Position numbers and translations under genes: made by a program
Shown: positions 12,479 through 24,080 of the stretch, in pieces
How positions within the stretch are numbered: position 1 is the stretch's first letter
Layout of the letters: every line of letters starts with the position of its first letter
The notes under the pieces: model-generated
The model's input: only the letters and a program-made list of their open reading frames with translations
The model's database searches: none
Told to the model about the DNA's origin: nothing
DNA from: Uloborus plumipes
Lineage: Eukaryota; Arthropoda; Arachnida; Araneae; Uloboridae
Assembly: GCA_038373865.1 (NCBI GenBank)
Contig: JAXGGA010001713.1
Span: 62,001 to 126,000, forward strand
Direction of reading: 5' to 3'
Length of the DNA: 64,000 nucleotides

Positions 12479-13048
12479 TAGAGTCATTCCATAGTGACTA
12501 ACGTAAGATTCAAAGCTGATTTTGTAACTGTTTTGACTTGTAACTTAAAGGATAAAAAATATTTTTTAGCTATGCTGGTGGATTTATAATGTACATGGTA
12601 TCTATGTATCATTTCTGCTAAGAATTTAAAACAAAATTACTGACAGTAGATATTTTTTCAACCAAAATAGCAACGTGACTAACTTAACATTTTTGCAACC
12701 CTGGAAATTAATGCTCATGTTGTGAGGCAAAAATTTCTCAAAGTTAAGCAAGTGTTAATGATATATTTGAGAAATAGGTAAAGTTGACTTTTAAGAACAT
12801 AAAACACATTTATTAAATCTTAATTTTTTTTAGTCTTAAGTGTCACTGTTACTCAAGATGGAGTGTGAACAAGCAGTAAACACACTGCAAACTATTTATT
12901 ATGGCTAATCTCAGTGATAATTACAATACTTTTTCAATTTGTTGTGTTTTTATGTTGTATAATTTTTATTCATTTATTTTTTGATACTTTTTTTACTTCT
13001 GTATTTCTTTTCTTCGGCTGAGGTTGACATTTCTAAGGAATGACCCTG
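12479..13048. mobile_element. Inverted-terminal element (family H)
   Basis: The left end TAGAGTCATTCCATAG and the right end, read inward, CAGGGTCATTCCTTAG are imperfect inverted repeats; TA follows the right end. The phrase GTGACTAAC is seen at about 12495 and 12676, with weaker related words near 12840 and 13023, again about 165-185 bp apart. No protein is encoded. I infer a non-autonomous DNA element. Confidence 0.55.
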
Positions 13049-15633
13049 TATAAAAATGATATTTAGCTTTCAAATTGAAATTCGTTTCGTACCAACATAA
13101 ATAACAAAGTTTATTCTATTTTTGTAATGTGCTTTAGTAAAGCATTTCTTGTACGCTACATAATACCTCACCACTATTACCCTCATCACAGTTAAAAATG
13201 CACTTTATTTTTTTTCTCTCAACTATATGTATAGTGTTTTTTCAAGTACTTAGGTCAAGTTGCATAAGTTATTGTACAGTTAAGATGTTTGTAACAAAAA
13301 ATTAAAAACGCACATGCACCTCTAAAAAGATCAAAGGTCAAGATTAGAGAGAAAATAAGTGATTTTAAAACCTCTTTCACGAGCAGTTTTCTGGGATATG
13401 AGTTTCAAAAAACTTAAAAATTTTCGAGCTCAGCCGTCCGATGATTCTGCATGGATTGACCCAGGTTTCCAATAGTTTTACAAATAGAAGGTAACTAAAA
13501 ATATTTACTTATAAATTTCAACTTCTCAGCTATTTTTGATCTGATATTTAAGTGATTCTATTTACCAGTGTATTCAAGGGTAAAATTGAAGCAAATATTT
13601 TTTTTGCATTGTTCCTATTTTTTGAAAAGTTACAGTTGGAAGTAAGTGACACTTATGTGTGTATTTTACTTAAACTCAGTGCATAATTCATTTACAATAT
13701 TTTTTCTAACAGTGAGCTATGATACAGTTTCCATTTAACATTTTAACGAATTAAATTATTAAAGTACTATGAAAAGATTGCGTGAGAGCAGTCCCGAGGG
13801 GCGATTTCGAGCCCCCCCCCCCCCCAAAAAAAAATCTGAATGCAATTTCTCTCTTTGTACTGTTAATTAAGAGTATCTCTCATGAATAATCGGTATAATT
13901 CTATTAATTGAACAGTTCCCATTAAAATTGAACGATAACTCCAACATAAGGGGAGAAAAATATTTTGTTTAAAAAACTAAGGGAAGCAACATGCTTCCCA
14001 TGAAAAGTTAGCAGTATGGAGGTACAGTTATAATATTTGGGACAAAAAATAATTGAACAACAAATTTCCAACAGGATTGCCAGTTTTAATGGAAATGAAC
14101 AGCCTAACTTCATTGCTTTTTAAGAAATCCAGAAACCTAATAATCTTCTGAATTCTTTTCTACACGTAAAGTGTATTAAAATAGTTTTCTCATTGTTCAA
14201 CAAAATATAATCTTGAACGTTGAAACATTTTGCACCAGCCAACTACTTCAAATTCTTTAAAATTAGCTGAGGTACATTATAAAATTCTTTCTTCCAAGCT
14301 TTAATGAGCAAGAAAGACAAAAAATTTCAACCTCTTCCAGAATATTTCAACAAGCTTTAATTATACTCGATACCATTCAGAAATTTTCTTACTCAGCCTA
14401 AAAAGATCCAGATCTCTTTTCGCTAATCACATTTTTTTTTATAAAGGTTAAAAAAGAAGCACAAATATTTCAAAATTAACTACTATATTATTCACATAGA
14501 GTCATGCCTTAATGGTTAATTTAACTCAATGCTGGCAGTATTGCAGCTTATTTTGAATCTATAAATTCTTATTCAAAGGCAGTGTTAAAGTATTTTGCAT
14601 ACAATAATGTCTAATATGATTTCAGGAAAGTTAGATTAAAAAATTTAATTGTACTGCTGGTACAAAATATGTCCCAACTCCCGCGGTTATCACGAGGCTC
14701 TACAGTATTGCTTAAAATCATGGGTTCAGGGGAATGTTAACTCTCCTATGCCCCCCCCCCCCCCGTCTGAGTCACATATCCAATACATTTTAAAATATTC
14801 CCTTTGAAGCAAGTTTATATTTAAAAAAAGAAAACAATTCGCGTTTGACTGAACAAAATGTTGTATGATTTTTATTAGTAAGCTTGAAGTGCTGCTATTT
14901 TCGCAAAATTTGTTTTTCGAAACATTTTAGAAGCCAATTCTTTTGTTTTTTTTCTTTAAATGATGAGACATGGACATCGCTTTTAGATAACATTCTATTA
15001 TTGATCTTTTGAAACTGTTATTTAAAAAAAAATTGATTTTGGCACAATATAGCCAAAATCAAAGTGCTAAGTTTTGAGAAAACAGCGAAAAGGGCATTTT
15101 TTACTAAAAAATATTTTCATAAAATTTTTTGTATGCTAAATTAGTTACTTACTTTGAGTGTATGCAAATCTTTTATTTCCGGGAATTGTGCCGGTTCAAA
15201 TTATTATTTTAGAACAAATTAACGAAACAACTGCTATAACTTTTCAAGTTAGCAGTTTAAACCTAATTTACATGACATGAGTTAGAATAACTTTGAATGA
15301 TTACCAAAAAATAACTATAACAATGTTGTTTGTTTTATTTTAACAACTAAATAGCTATACCAGTAAAAACTAATAATAACAATTACACCGAAATAACAAA
15401 AACATGAGTTAATTATCATGAAAGTAACGTATTATAAATGTGTCTAATGTATAAATAAACAAAATTCAGTAAGTTACATCAAAAATGCACATAATGCTTG
15501 TTTAACAAATAATAGAAAACCAACAGTGAAAAGATTTAAAAAATATGTTTTGTCTACAACTATATTTTATCCACTTTATGGTTTCATTTTAGATACTAAT
15601 GAACGAAAAAAATATGCATCTTTAAGGCATTAC
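13049..15633. other. AT-rich non-coding DNA with C tracts
   Basis: No gene is seen. C homopolymers of 14 bases lie at 13812-13825 and 14751-14764. At about 14683-14709 the sequence GCGGTTATCACGAGGCTCTA followed by CAGTA resembles the right end of a Tigger element; its orientation points to an element on the low-coordinate side, so it does not belong to the transposase gene at 15634. No partner end was found. Confidence 0.45.
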
Positions 15634-17163
15634 TTACAAATCTTCTAGCTCTATAAAAGGATCATCAATATCTGATAAATTTTCTTCAAAATCAGAATCT
15701 TTTGTGTCCTTTTCAGACTCTACAATCGATTCCATCACCAATTCATCGTCTGAGAAATCTGGTAAAGACCCTAAACACATATCACGTTTTACAAACTGGG
15801 GACACAGTTTTTTCCACGCAGTATTAAGGTGAATATCCGAAATTTCATTCCAAGATTCTGCAATGGCTTCAATGGAATCTTTAATGTCAAAAAGTTGCAT
15901 AAACTCGTCTTCTGTAACGCTATTCCTTTCAGTTACTTTTTCTACAATCGTATTTGTGATTTTTTTCATGTACGTTTCCTTAAAAGTTTTAATTATCCCT
16001 TGCTCCATTGGTTGGAGTAGAGGATTTGTAAAGGGGGGTAATGAAATTACTTTAATATTGGAATGACTATGCTGGAGCTCTTCCATATAATTCATAGAGC
16101 TGTTCAAAATAATCACATATTTATGAGCAATTCCTTGTTCGGAACAAAACTTCTTTACTTCACGCACGAAATGATGACTCAACCAATCTTCAAAAATATT
16201 CGATGTAATCCACGAGTTTGGACTGTATTTCCAAATAACTGGAAGGTTTCGTTTAGCCATTCCTTTAAGGGCTCTGGGATTTTTAGAAGGGTATATTACT
16301 AGTGGTTTTAATCGGCAGTTTCCAGCAGCATTAGCACCAATAAGTAAATTGAGTCTTGATTTAGAAGCTTTTCTATTTATGGAATCCCATTCCTTATCAT
16401 TAATGCCATCTTGATCACTACTCAATTTTTTCCAGCAAAGTGATGTTTGGACAACGTTGAAAACATGTTGTGAGCTGTATCCTTCCTCGGAAATTACTTT
16501 TTTCAAGTTTTGTTGAAAGAAACTCGCAGAGTTATCATTGAAATCCGGCGTTACGGCTTGCGTTTTAATGTTATGCAATCCGGCTCTTACTCGAAAACGA
16601 TCAAACCACCCTTTGCTGGCACAAAACGTTTCATGTTTGGCTAATTCAGTGTTATCTTTCTTTAGCTTCGTGAAAATAGTAAGTGCTTTTTGAGAAATAG
16701 CTGTCCTACCGATTGGTCTATGCAGCTTTTCCGTTTGTTTATTAATCCATGCTATTAATTGCTTTTCCATTTCGCCAATCAGAGCACTTCGTTTAGTTCG
16801 AATAAGTGTTGCACTCATGGGCCATGCGTTCTTTACTACGCTTTTATATTTTTCCTTTTGACTTATAATCGTACTGACCGTTGAATGAGCAAACTGAAAC
16901 TTCTTTGCTATCTCATGCACTTTCAACCCTCTGTCATGAAGCTTCAAAATTTCATATTTAAGTTCCAAAGTGATAGTTTGTCTAACTCTTTTTCTTCGGA
17001 TTTTTTTACGAACCTTGGCTGCTTGTTTTACCTTTGGTCTTCCTTTTAACCTGGGTTCTTGCTTTAGCTTGGATTTTTGTTTTATCTTAACGCCTCGTTT
17101 TACCTTGGCTTCTTGTTTTATTTTAGCTTCTTGTTTCACCTTAGCTTCTATCTTCGGTGGCAT
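15634..17163 (-). CDS. Tigger/CENP-B-like transposase-derived protein, catalytic residues lost
   Basis: This is an uninterrupted 509-codon frame. Residues 9-50 are seven hexapeptides of the type V/I/L-K-Q-E-A-K, strongly basic, with a GRPK core at 41-44 like an AT-hook. Residues about 62-110 resemble the CENP-B N-terminal/Psq helix-turn-helix (LELKYEILKLHDRG, STVSTIISQKEKY), and 125-195 the second CENP-B DNA-binding domain (ASKGWFDRFRVRAGL). Residues about 233-400 match the DDE_1 core of Tigger transposases (KNPRALKG, SLPPFTNPLLQPMEQG). The acidic positions expected in NVDETG, VDNAPGH and QPMDQG are V238, N354 and E387 here, so catalysis is unlikely. Residues 465-509 are strongly acidic. Expected role: nuclear DNA binding, possibly a domesticated gene; alternatively a recently dead transposon. 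No convincing terminal repeats flank it; a weak CAGT-type end may sit near 17317-17336. The start was chosen at the first methionine before the basic repeats. Confidence 0.85.
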   Translation of the reverse strand: MPPKIEAKVKQEAKIKQEAKVKRGVKIKQKSKLKQEPRLKGRPKVKQAAKVRKKIRRKRVRQTITLELKYEILKLHDRGLKVHEIAKKFQFAHSTVSTIISQKEKYKSVVKNAWPMSATLIRTKRSALIGEMEKQLIAWINKQTEKLHRPIGRTAISQKALTIFTKLKKDNTELAKHETFCASKGWFDRFRVRAGLHNIKTQAVTPDFNDNSASFFQQNLKKVISEEGYSSQHVFNVVQTSLCWKKLSSDQDGINDKEWDSINRKASKSRLNLLIGANAAGNCRLKPLVIYPSKNPRALKGMAKRNLPVIWKYSPNSWITSNIFEDWLSHHFVREVKKFCSEQGIAHKYVIILNSSMNYMEELQHSHSNIKVISLPPFTNPLLQPMEQGIIKTFKETYMKKITNTIVEKVTERNSVTEDEFMQLFDIKDSIEAIAESWNEISDIHLNTAWKKLCPQFVKRDMCLGSLPDFSDDELVMESIVESEKDTKDSDFEENLSDIDDPFIELEDL

Positions 17164-17427
17164 TGTGCAAGAACTAGTCAGGATTATTCATTAATGTTGC
17201 CAAGAAAAATCATTGTAAATGATCTACTGACTTACAGAAGATAAAAAAAACTAATTCGCTCATCAGTAAAAGAAAGCTTTAAAAGCTTATCAGTCGGAAG
17301 ATACAAGTAAGAATCTGGCTCGAATAACGTGCACTGTTAAAGGATTCGCTGTTTTATGCTTAGGCTGGCGCATGTGCAGAAGGCAGAAAGATTAACCGAT
17401 TGAAACGAAAGCGATTCATGTACTATA

Positions 17428-17700
17428 CCGTAAAATGAGTAAATCCATGCTCTAAGGGTGAATCAGGATACTTTTTAGCTTTGACCATAAAAAGCTAATT
17501 AAAAGATTTTTTTTTTTAATTTGATTTTTTGACTAAAAATGTTGGTCTTGTTTTACTCTTGATATGCCAAGCAAAGACAAAACGTGTTGAACAGTTTTTA
17601 TTCGTCTGTATATTTTTTTTCGAGATATTTCTGTTTACCCTGCTGATTGAGAGTGAATCGTAACACGCGTTAAAATTTTTGTTTTTTCAATCATCTGCCA
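17428..17700 (-). mobile_element. Family A element, partial diverged copy
   Basis: Starting after TA at 17426-17427, CCGTAAAATG and the following ~270 bp match the reverse complement of 46028 down to about 45775, including the words GATATGCCAAGCAAAGACAA and GCGTTAAAATTTTT. Similarity fades beyond about 17700 and no opposite terminus was found, so this is a decayed or truncated copy. Confidence 0.65.
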
Positions 17701-18904
17701 TTGTAATATAGAAGAGGTGAATTTTATAATTATGACTTTTCTAATTTGGATTTAGGCTTGCTTATTTTTCTTGAACTTTAGTGTCTAACAAATGTACAGC
17801 TTTTTTTTTTCATTAAGACTTTTAAGTATTAGCATGTCGCAACTATGAAACATTTTGTTTGAAGTATTTTGAAGTCGGTTCAAGAAATTATTTCACAGTT
17901 GGCATAAAAAAGACACAATTGGGTCGTTTTTTTTTTCCTTCTTCAACCAGAAAATAGTTTTTAATCAACAATAGTAAGTTGAATCATTTTTTTAAATTTT
18001 CTTACTTTCTTGTTCGCATACTTAATTTTGTGTCCTACTTTTAAAAAGTTTCATAATGATTTTTAAGGTTAAATTTAAAAACTAGAACATTGCGAAAGAA
18101 CCTTTAAAAAGATTCACAAAATCACTAAGTAGCAGCAAAATGTCTATTTACAGATTCTTAAAACTTATTTCAACATCTTTCCTATTTGAATACGCTCCAC
18201 TTGAAAGACATTCAATCCGAGGCTCAAATATTTATTCAGCGTCCTTGCTCGCGTCTGTAATATTTAGCATATTCAAGTTGTGCACTATATTTTACAAATT
18301 TGAGCTTAAATAATATCACACTAGGCCGTCAAAAGTGACACAACTCCAAAATGCTGAAAAATGTTAATTAATACTAATTTAATATCTAAGTTTAATGCTC
18401 TTTCTTGCTGTAAAATTAGCACAAAGTTCTTATACATAATTGGTGCTTTGTGGCTTAAGAACAATATTGAGGACACCGGGGTACGGTGGGACAAGGAGCT
18501 CAGTGGGAAAAGTAAAATTTATCCTGTAATTCAAATACTAAAAACTAAAAAAAATGTCGCATTTTATTAATGCCGTGGAGATTAGCCACTACTAAATTTT
18601 ATCTTGTAGGAACATTGTATCCCTTTTAATTTTTTTCATCACTATTGTATAACTAATGCAAGTTTTACTTTTTGAATTTGAGGAATAAATTATAATTCAG
18701 TAATTAATACCAATTTATTAATTTAAAGCCGATATTTTTTTATTGTATGTTTTTAATGTTCTTTGCTTCATTTACAAATGTTGTACAATTTTTGCTCTAG
18801 ATTGAGGCTCAAACCTCGTGCCCCCCCCCCCGCCATGGGGGCTGCTGGAGCGTTTTGTAAGCGCTGCTCCTTTTCCTAACATCAGTGCAGATTGTCTAAA
18901 ATCG
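17701..18904. other. No gene seen
   Basis: AT-rich sequence with an 11-base C run at 18821-18831. The words GGGGTACGGTGGGACAAG at 18479-18496 look like part of a motif-repeat element, but I could not delimit one. Confidence 0.4.
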
Positions 18905-19450
18905 TAGTTTTGGCAGCTAGAGTATCAGAAAGTTGAGGCAGAGTTCCTTTTATTTTTCCTTAACGTAACCGAAATGGCAAATAATCGCTTTTTTAAAACT
19001 TCAATTTTTAACAAATTTTGGGGGAAGTTCCTCGAATCTCCGACTCATCATCTAAAATTAAGATTCTGTACTATTTTCGAAAATTTTTCGGGGTAAAATT
19101 CCGAACCTCGCTTTTTTTCCTGAGTATCATGAAAAATGACCCACAATTACGTTTCCAGAACTTCAATTTCGAAAAATGCCGGGACAAGAGGCTTCTAACT
19201 TTAATTTCGAAACATTTCTGAGGAAGAGTTCTGAACCCCATATCTTCTAATGCCATCAAAGGTGACCTGCAATTGCATTTTTGAACTTTATTTCCGATTT
19301 TTTTCGGGAGGGGGGAGCCTTCGAACCCCCTTATCCTCTAAAATCGTGCTTTGGAACTCTAATATTGGAAAGTGACTGGGGGGAGTTCATGAATCCCATC
19401 TCTTCTCTTCGCGTCACTAAAAGTGATCAGCAATCGCGTTGTTTACCCTC
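18905..19450. repeat. Diverged tandem repeat, units up to ~95 bp
   Basis: Units beginning with AACTT-C/T-AATTTC and containing GGGG-AGTTC, GAACCCC and CTCTAAAAT recur at about 18999, 19160, 19197, 19283 and 19356, with related sequence before and between. Unit lengths vary from about 40 to 95 bp because of deletions. The short frames across this region are by-products of the repeat. Confidence 0.55.
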
Positions 19451-19995
19451 TCGCTGCTTATCCCAAGATTTCCATGGGGAAAGTAAAAGTGACAAAATTT
19501 GCTTATCCCGCGATTCCCACGTGCATGTCGTAAGTCAAAAACCCCATTCCATTATTTCAGCATTTAAATGTCAGTAATGTAATTTCTGAAGCATTTGCCC
19601 TGATTGCATGTCCATTTTGCAAGCTACATGGCTTTTAATTTAAGAACAAAAGGGTTTCACGGAAAGTGTGGCGTTCCTTGCTCAAAGAACTGAGAGTGAA
19701 AATGGTTAATGAAACTCCAATTTTTTGTAAGGAATATAAAGTGGAACTTTTCCTTGAGCCTGTAGTAAGATCTGTCATGCTAAGCATAATTTCCAACGTA
19801 ATTTATATAAATTTAATTCATATATTTTAGTTTTTTATGCTTAAAAAATATGCATGGTTACAAGCGGCATCATTACAAAAATAGATTACAAAAATAGCGG
19901 CATCATTAAAATAAATAGCAGTCAGAAGGTTAAAGACTTCAATTTTGAGAAAAAATCAGCGGAGAAGAAAACACAAAGATATCTTTTTCCTTATA

Positions 19996-21245
19996 TGGGT
20001 GATTCTACGGTCAATGCGTTTTTTGTGTCCCCAAAGAAAAAATAATCTGTTTAATTTCACACTCATTATATCACTAGTAGCCGCTATGTTTATGATTGCA
20101 GTGGTAAGGGCCAGACGAAATTTCAATTTGGGGGGGGGGGGGTATCGATACCAGGGGAAAATGCGTTGCCAGGGGAGTGACACTATTGGTAGAATTCTGG
20201 TTTGATTTACTATTATTTCACTTATTTTTCGGTGTAAAATCAGAGTATGGACTCATTTCTACAAGACCTGTATTCAAAAAAATTTTTCGCATTCTAATCA
20301 AACAAAAAAAAATTAATCTTGAAAACACGATAGGTTGCGTACAAGTCGCACCGAAGATCCCAAATAAAAATACTTCCCGCATTATTTACGTTCATTCAAA
20401 TTGCTTTCACAGGGGCAATTAAGATTAAAAATGAAATTAATTATGCTTACAACACAGTTTTAATGTATATTTATCCTTTTTTGGAACAAAACTGCCAGGG
20501 GAATGACGCCAGAGAAGTGACAAAATCACACATTACCTATAAAAACAACATCACGCGTTCTTCTTACCAGAACTTCACGTAAACCGTGATGTCTGCACAC
20601 AATAAGCATTACATTATACATACGCACACTTATGTAACGATGAAATATTAAAAATTATACTTACCAGGGGAAATACTACAGCGACTGGCGCAGTACGCTT
20701 TGAGGCATTTTCAAAGATAACCGATGCAATAATATTCGATTTTTTTTTTAAACTCTTAGCTTGCTTTTAACTTTATTCAGTATTACACTGGTTATTCGCA
20801 ATCAACATCATCCTTATGCATTTTTTATGTGAAATTTCAGTCCTTAAAGTTCGCCAGGTGAGGGTGACAACTGTTGATATGGCCCGTTGAAAAGAGTATT
20901 TTTTAAAAATAATAATAAATGTTTTTTCAATGTTTACTGATGAAATATGTTTCTCTGTTAATGTAAGTGTATGATTACGGCAAAAAACATTATGCCAAGT
21001 TAGCAAAAATTGAACGTCGAACATGTTTGTACAAAAATTAGTATTTGGACAGGCCAGGGGAGTATACATTTATGACTATTTTCAGCTATAAATGCTAAAA
21101 TAAAATAATTGTAGTGAATTAATTGGGTGGTCCATATAAAAGATAATAGTCTGTAATGCTTAAGCATACAAAAACATTAATAAAATCAGTTTTACAGGAA
21201 GTTTTTCCATTAGCCGTCTGAATTCAAATAGCGTAGAATCACCCA
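19996..21245. mobile_element. TA-flanked non-autonomous element (family B), copy 2
   Basis: TGGGTGATTCTACG at 19996 is mirrored by its reverse complement ending at 21245; TA flanks both sides (19994-19995, 21246-21247). The internal phrase GCCAGGGGAGTGAC and variants occur at about 20167, 20494, 20663, 20853 and 21053. A 13-base G run lies at 20130-20142. It encodes no transposase. It shares terminal sequence and phrase type with the element at 1675-2632 but little else, so the family is old or fast-changing. Confidence 0.75.
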
Positions 21246-21249
21246 TATA

Positions 21250-21900
21250 CAGGGTGTCCACTCCAATCGTGGACCAATAGCTAATTTCTAAACCGTTAGA
21301 GATAAGCATATAGTTTAATAAGGAAAAAATCTCAAAATTATGAAAGGAATTTTGGGTCTATTCAATGTTTTTCAAAAAATCAAATTTTGAAAGAGTTACG
21401 AAATTTAAATTTTTATACAGCCCCCCAGTCCTATCAATCATATTTAGTAAAACATTCTTGACACTGTAACGTTTAAAACTAAAAAAAAATCACTCTTCTA
21501 CCACAAAAATTGACCGAGTTATGACGTTTTGAAAAATCAAGATTTTGAAGGATTTCGCATACGGTCCCTTAAGCGATCGCTCGATGACGTCATGAAATAA
21601 TGCAAAATCTTGATTTTTCAAAACGTCATAACTCGGTCAATTTTTGTGGTAGAAGAGTGATTTTTTTTTAGTTTTAAACGTTACAGTGTCAAGAATGTTT
21701 TTCTAAATATGATTGATAGGACTGGGGGGCTGTATAAAAATTTAAATTTCGTAACTCTTTCAAAATTTGATTTTTTGAAAAACATTGAATAGACCCAAAA
21801 TTCCTTTCATAATTTGGAGATTTTTTCCTAAATAAACTATATGCTTATCTCTAACGGTTTAGAAATTAGCTATTGGTCCACGATTGGAGTGGACACCCTG
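21250..21900. mobile_element. Near-perfect palindromic (foldback) element, 298-bp arms
   Basis: The arms 21250-21547 and 21603-21900 are reverse complements with only about four or five mismatches by eye; the central loop is 55 bp (21548-21602) and holds a TGACGTCA octamer. The ends are CAGGGTGTCCACTCC and its complement, flanked on both sides by TATA (21246-21249 and 21901-21904). No protein is encoded. The very low arm divergence implies recent formation, homogenisation between the arms, or recent insertion. A transcript through it would form a ~300-bp duplex. Confidence 0.88.
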
Positions 21901-21904
21901 TATA

Positions 21905-23569
21905 TCACTGAGGATCGTCGAAAATTGCGTTTTTCGAGCAAAAAACTTAGTTATGCGCGATATTAAGCAGCTTAATTAACTAACGAACGCCATACCTATC
22001 TTAAAATATTTTTCCCAGTTCCAGTTTTTGTAATAATCAGTATTCCGGTTTGATATTGCAACATTCCTTTTTAAAGTTAAAAAAGTACATTTTTGAGACT
22101 ACTTCACTTACTATTTCAAAATGACTACTGAAAAACAATTCCCGAGTTCGGAAACGAATCAAAAGACGAAGAATTTGAATTATATACTGGATCCCGAATA
22201 CTGGAGAGAATTCTGCTTCTCATTTTTTTCCCTTTCTTTTTATCTTTAACTTTTTCATTCTTAATACTTGAAACACTTAATTTTCTTCTAAATTCTTTTA
22301 ACCCCACGTATTAATCAAAAAGTTAATAAATAAATCAAAAATACCAATAAAAAACGACACGCTTGAATTTTTTAACCTTTTACTATATTTTCGTTAGTAA
22401 TCCCCCCCCCCCCCCAATACAACGCAGAAATCACTCGCTTCTCGCAACAGGATCGTATGAATCCGCCGCTGACTCAGACATTCAAACTCGAAATCTTCTG
22501 ATTTAAAATCAAATGTGCTACGAGTTCGGCAAATTCTTCTAAAAACCAGAAAAAATATTGTTTGAGTCTTTAGTTTAATCTTTTGTTTTTAGTATTTTAT
22601 ATGATACTAAATATGTATATGTGAAATAATTCTACTTCGTTGTGGAATTCCCCCCCCCCCCCCAATTATGACAAAATTTAAAACAGTGCAATGGGGAAAA
22701 AAAGCTTTTTAATCCTACCATATGCTTGAGTCCTTAATCCTTTGCATTTTATGACTTGAAAAGTGCTAGGTACGTGTAATTTTAATCCTCTGCATTCAAA
22801 TTCTCAAAAATTATTCAGTTAAGAAAAAGTTTTTCTTCTTTTCGAAAAATCGTGTGCTTTTTATTTAAATGCATTGTGTCTAACACAGTATTCAGTTCTA
22901 AGTTCCTTGTTGATAATTATAATTAAAAGAATTAATAAACTTCTTTCGAGATAAAATATTCTTTTCATTCTTCATTTCAGCTCTTTAAAATCCTCTTTTT
23001 ATGTGAAAAATGATGTTATTCGTTAGCAAATATTTTTTTATCTAATCACATGCATAAGCGTTAAATCTGAAAAATATTTTGAGTTATCTTTTTAGAAAAA
23101 AATTGCATTTATGAATGCTTATGTCGAGATAACTTTTTTTATTCACGTTTTACTACTTTTTTTCACGATTAGAACATCGTACACTTTGAATTAGACGCAG
23201 AAAATGTGCTCTCTTTAAATAAATCATGCGTGAAATGCAAAAACCATACTCGTACTTTTTGGAAATTAGTTTTAAAGCTCATCTTTAATTCAGTGCTTCA
23301 ATATTTTTTGGAAGAATTTTACCTTTTTTTTTCATCTCAAAAAGCTGGAAAGGGCTTTTCGAAAATTTAAATAAAAGCAATAGAGAGAGGGAATGAATAG
23401 AATCTAACAACTCAACTAAGTACATTTTTAAATTCATTAAATCCGAAACTCTTGTTTCAATGCTTTGAGAGTTCTTGTTCTGATTGATGAAGAGCGTCAT
23501 TTTTTTTTAAACTGAAACATTTCGCTGCTACTGATACATTGTTCAAAAATAAAAATGTAAACATTAGTA
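21905..23569. other. No gene; two C tracts
   Basis: AT-rich DNA without recognisable features. C runs of 14 bases lie at 22402-22415 and 22650-22663. Confidence 0.5.
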
Positions 23570-23577
23570 GTTTCTAC

Positions 23578-23757
23578 CAGGCCCGTCATTTAGGGGGGTT
23601 GGGGGGGTCAATTGCCCCCCCCTGACTTTGGGAAATCAATGTATTTGCATAAAAGTGGGCGTAGTTTTTGCCATTTTTGGTACATTTTACGTTGAGCAAC
23701 ATCCTTTGCCCCCCCCCCCCCACCCCTAGCCTGGAAAAATGCGAAATGACGGACCTG
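23578..23757. mobile_element. hAT-type MITE with 8-bp target duplication
   Basis: The ends CAGGCCCGTCATTT and, read inward from 23757, CAGGTCCGTCATTT are inverted repeats. The flanking octamers GTTTCTAC (23570-23577) and GTTTCTAT (23758-23765) match at 7 of 8 positions, as expected for hAT elements. The sub-terminal G and C runs are also seen in the related copy at 51275-51436. No coding sequence fits in its 180 bp. Confidence 0.82.
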
Positions 23758-24037
23758 GTTTCTATTTGAAATCCTTAAGGGGTCTAGTACCTTTTAAGGG
23801 TTCAAAAACTTGATTTTTTTGTATTTAACTTTTTTTGAAAGTGGATAATTATGGGAGCATTTTAAGATAAACCCCGTAATAAAATTCCCAGTATAAGTGT
23901 AGATATGAGAAAAACACAGCATTAGCCAAATTTTGCAAATGTTTGTTTACCATTATGCTATTTATTTAACACTGACTTTTAAAGTTGATTTTCTAGAAAC
24001 TATGTTTTTACTCGTTGCGCGCAGCATTTCTCGGAAA

Positions 24038-24080
24038 CGGATAATCACAAGTGCACTTTTTTAGCACTTGTGATTATCCG
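24038..24080. repeat. Perfect 17-bp hairpin
   Basis: CGGATAATCACAAGTGC at 24038-24054 is followed after a 9-base loop by its exact reverse complement at 24064-24080. The right stem overlaps the start of a 95-bp tandem duplication. Confidence 0.85.

Noticed and set aside
14683..14709. Tigger-like terminus as the end of the transposase gene at 15634.
   Set aside because: It reads as a right end, so its element must lie at lower coordinates.
15829..17194. Plus-strand frames opposite the Tigger-like gene.
   Set aside because: They are shadows of the 509-codon minus-strand gene.
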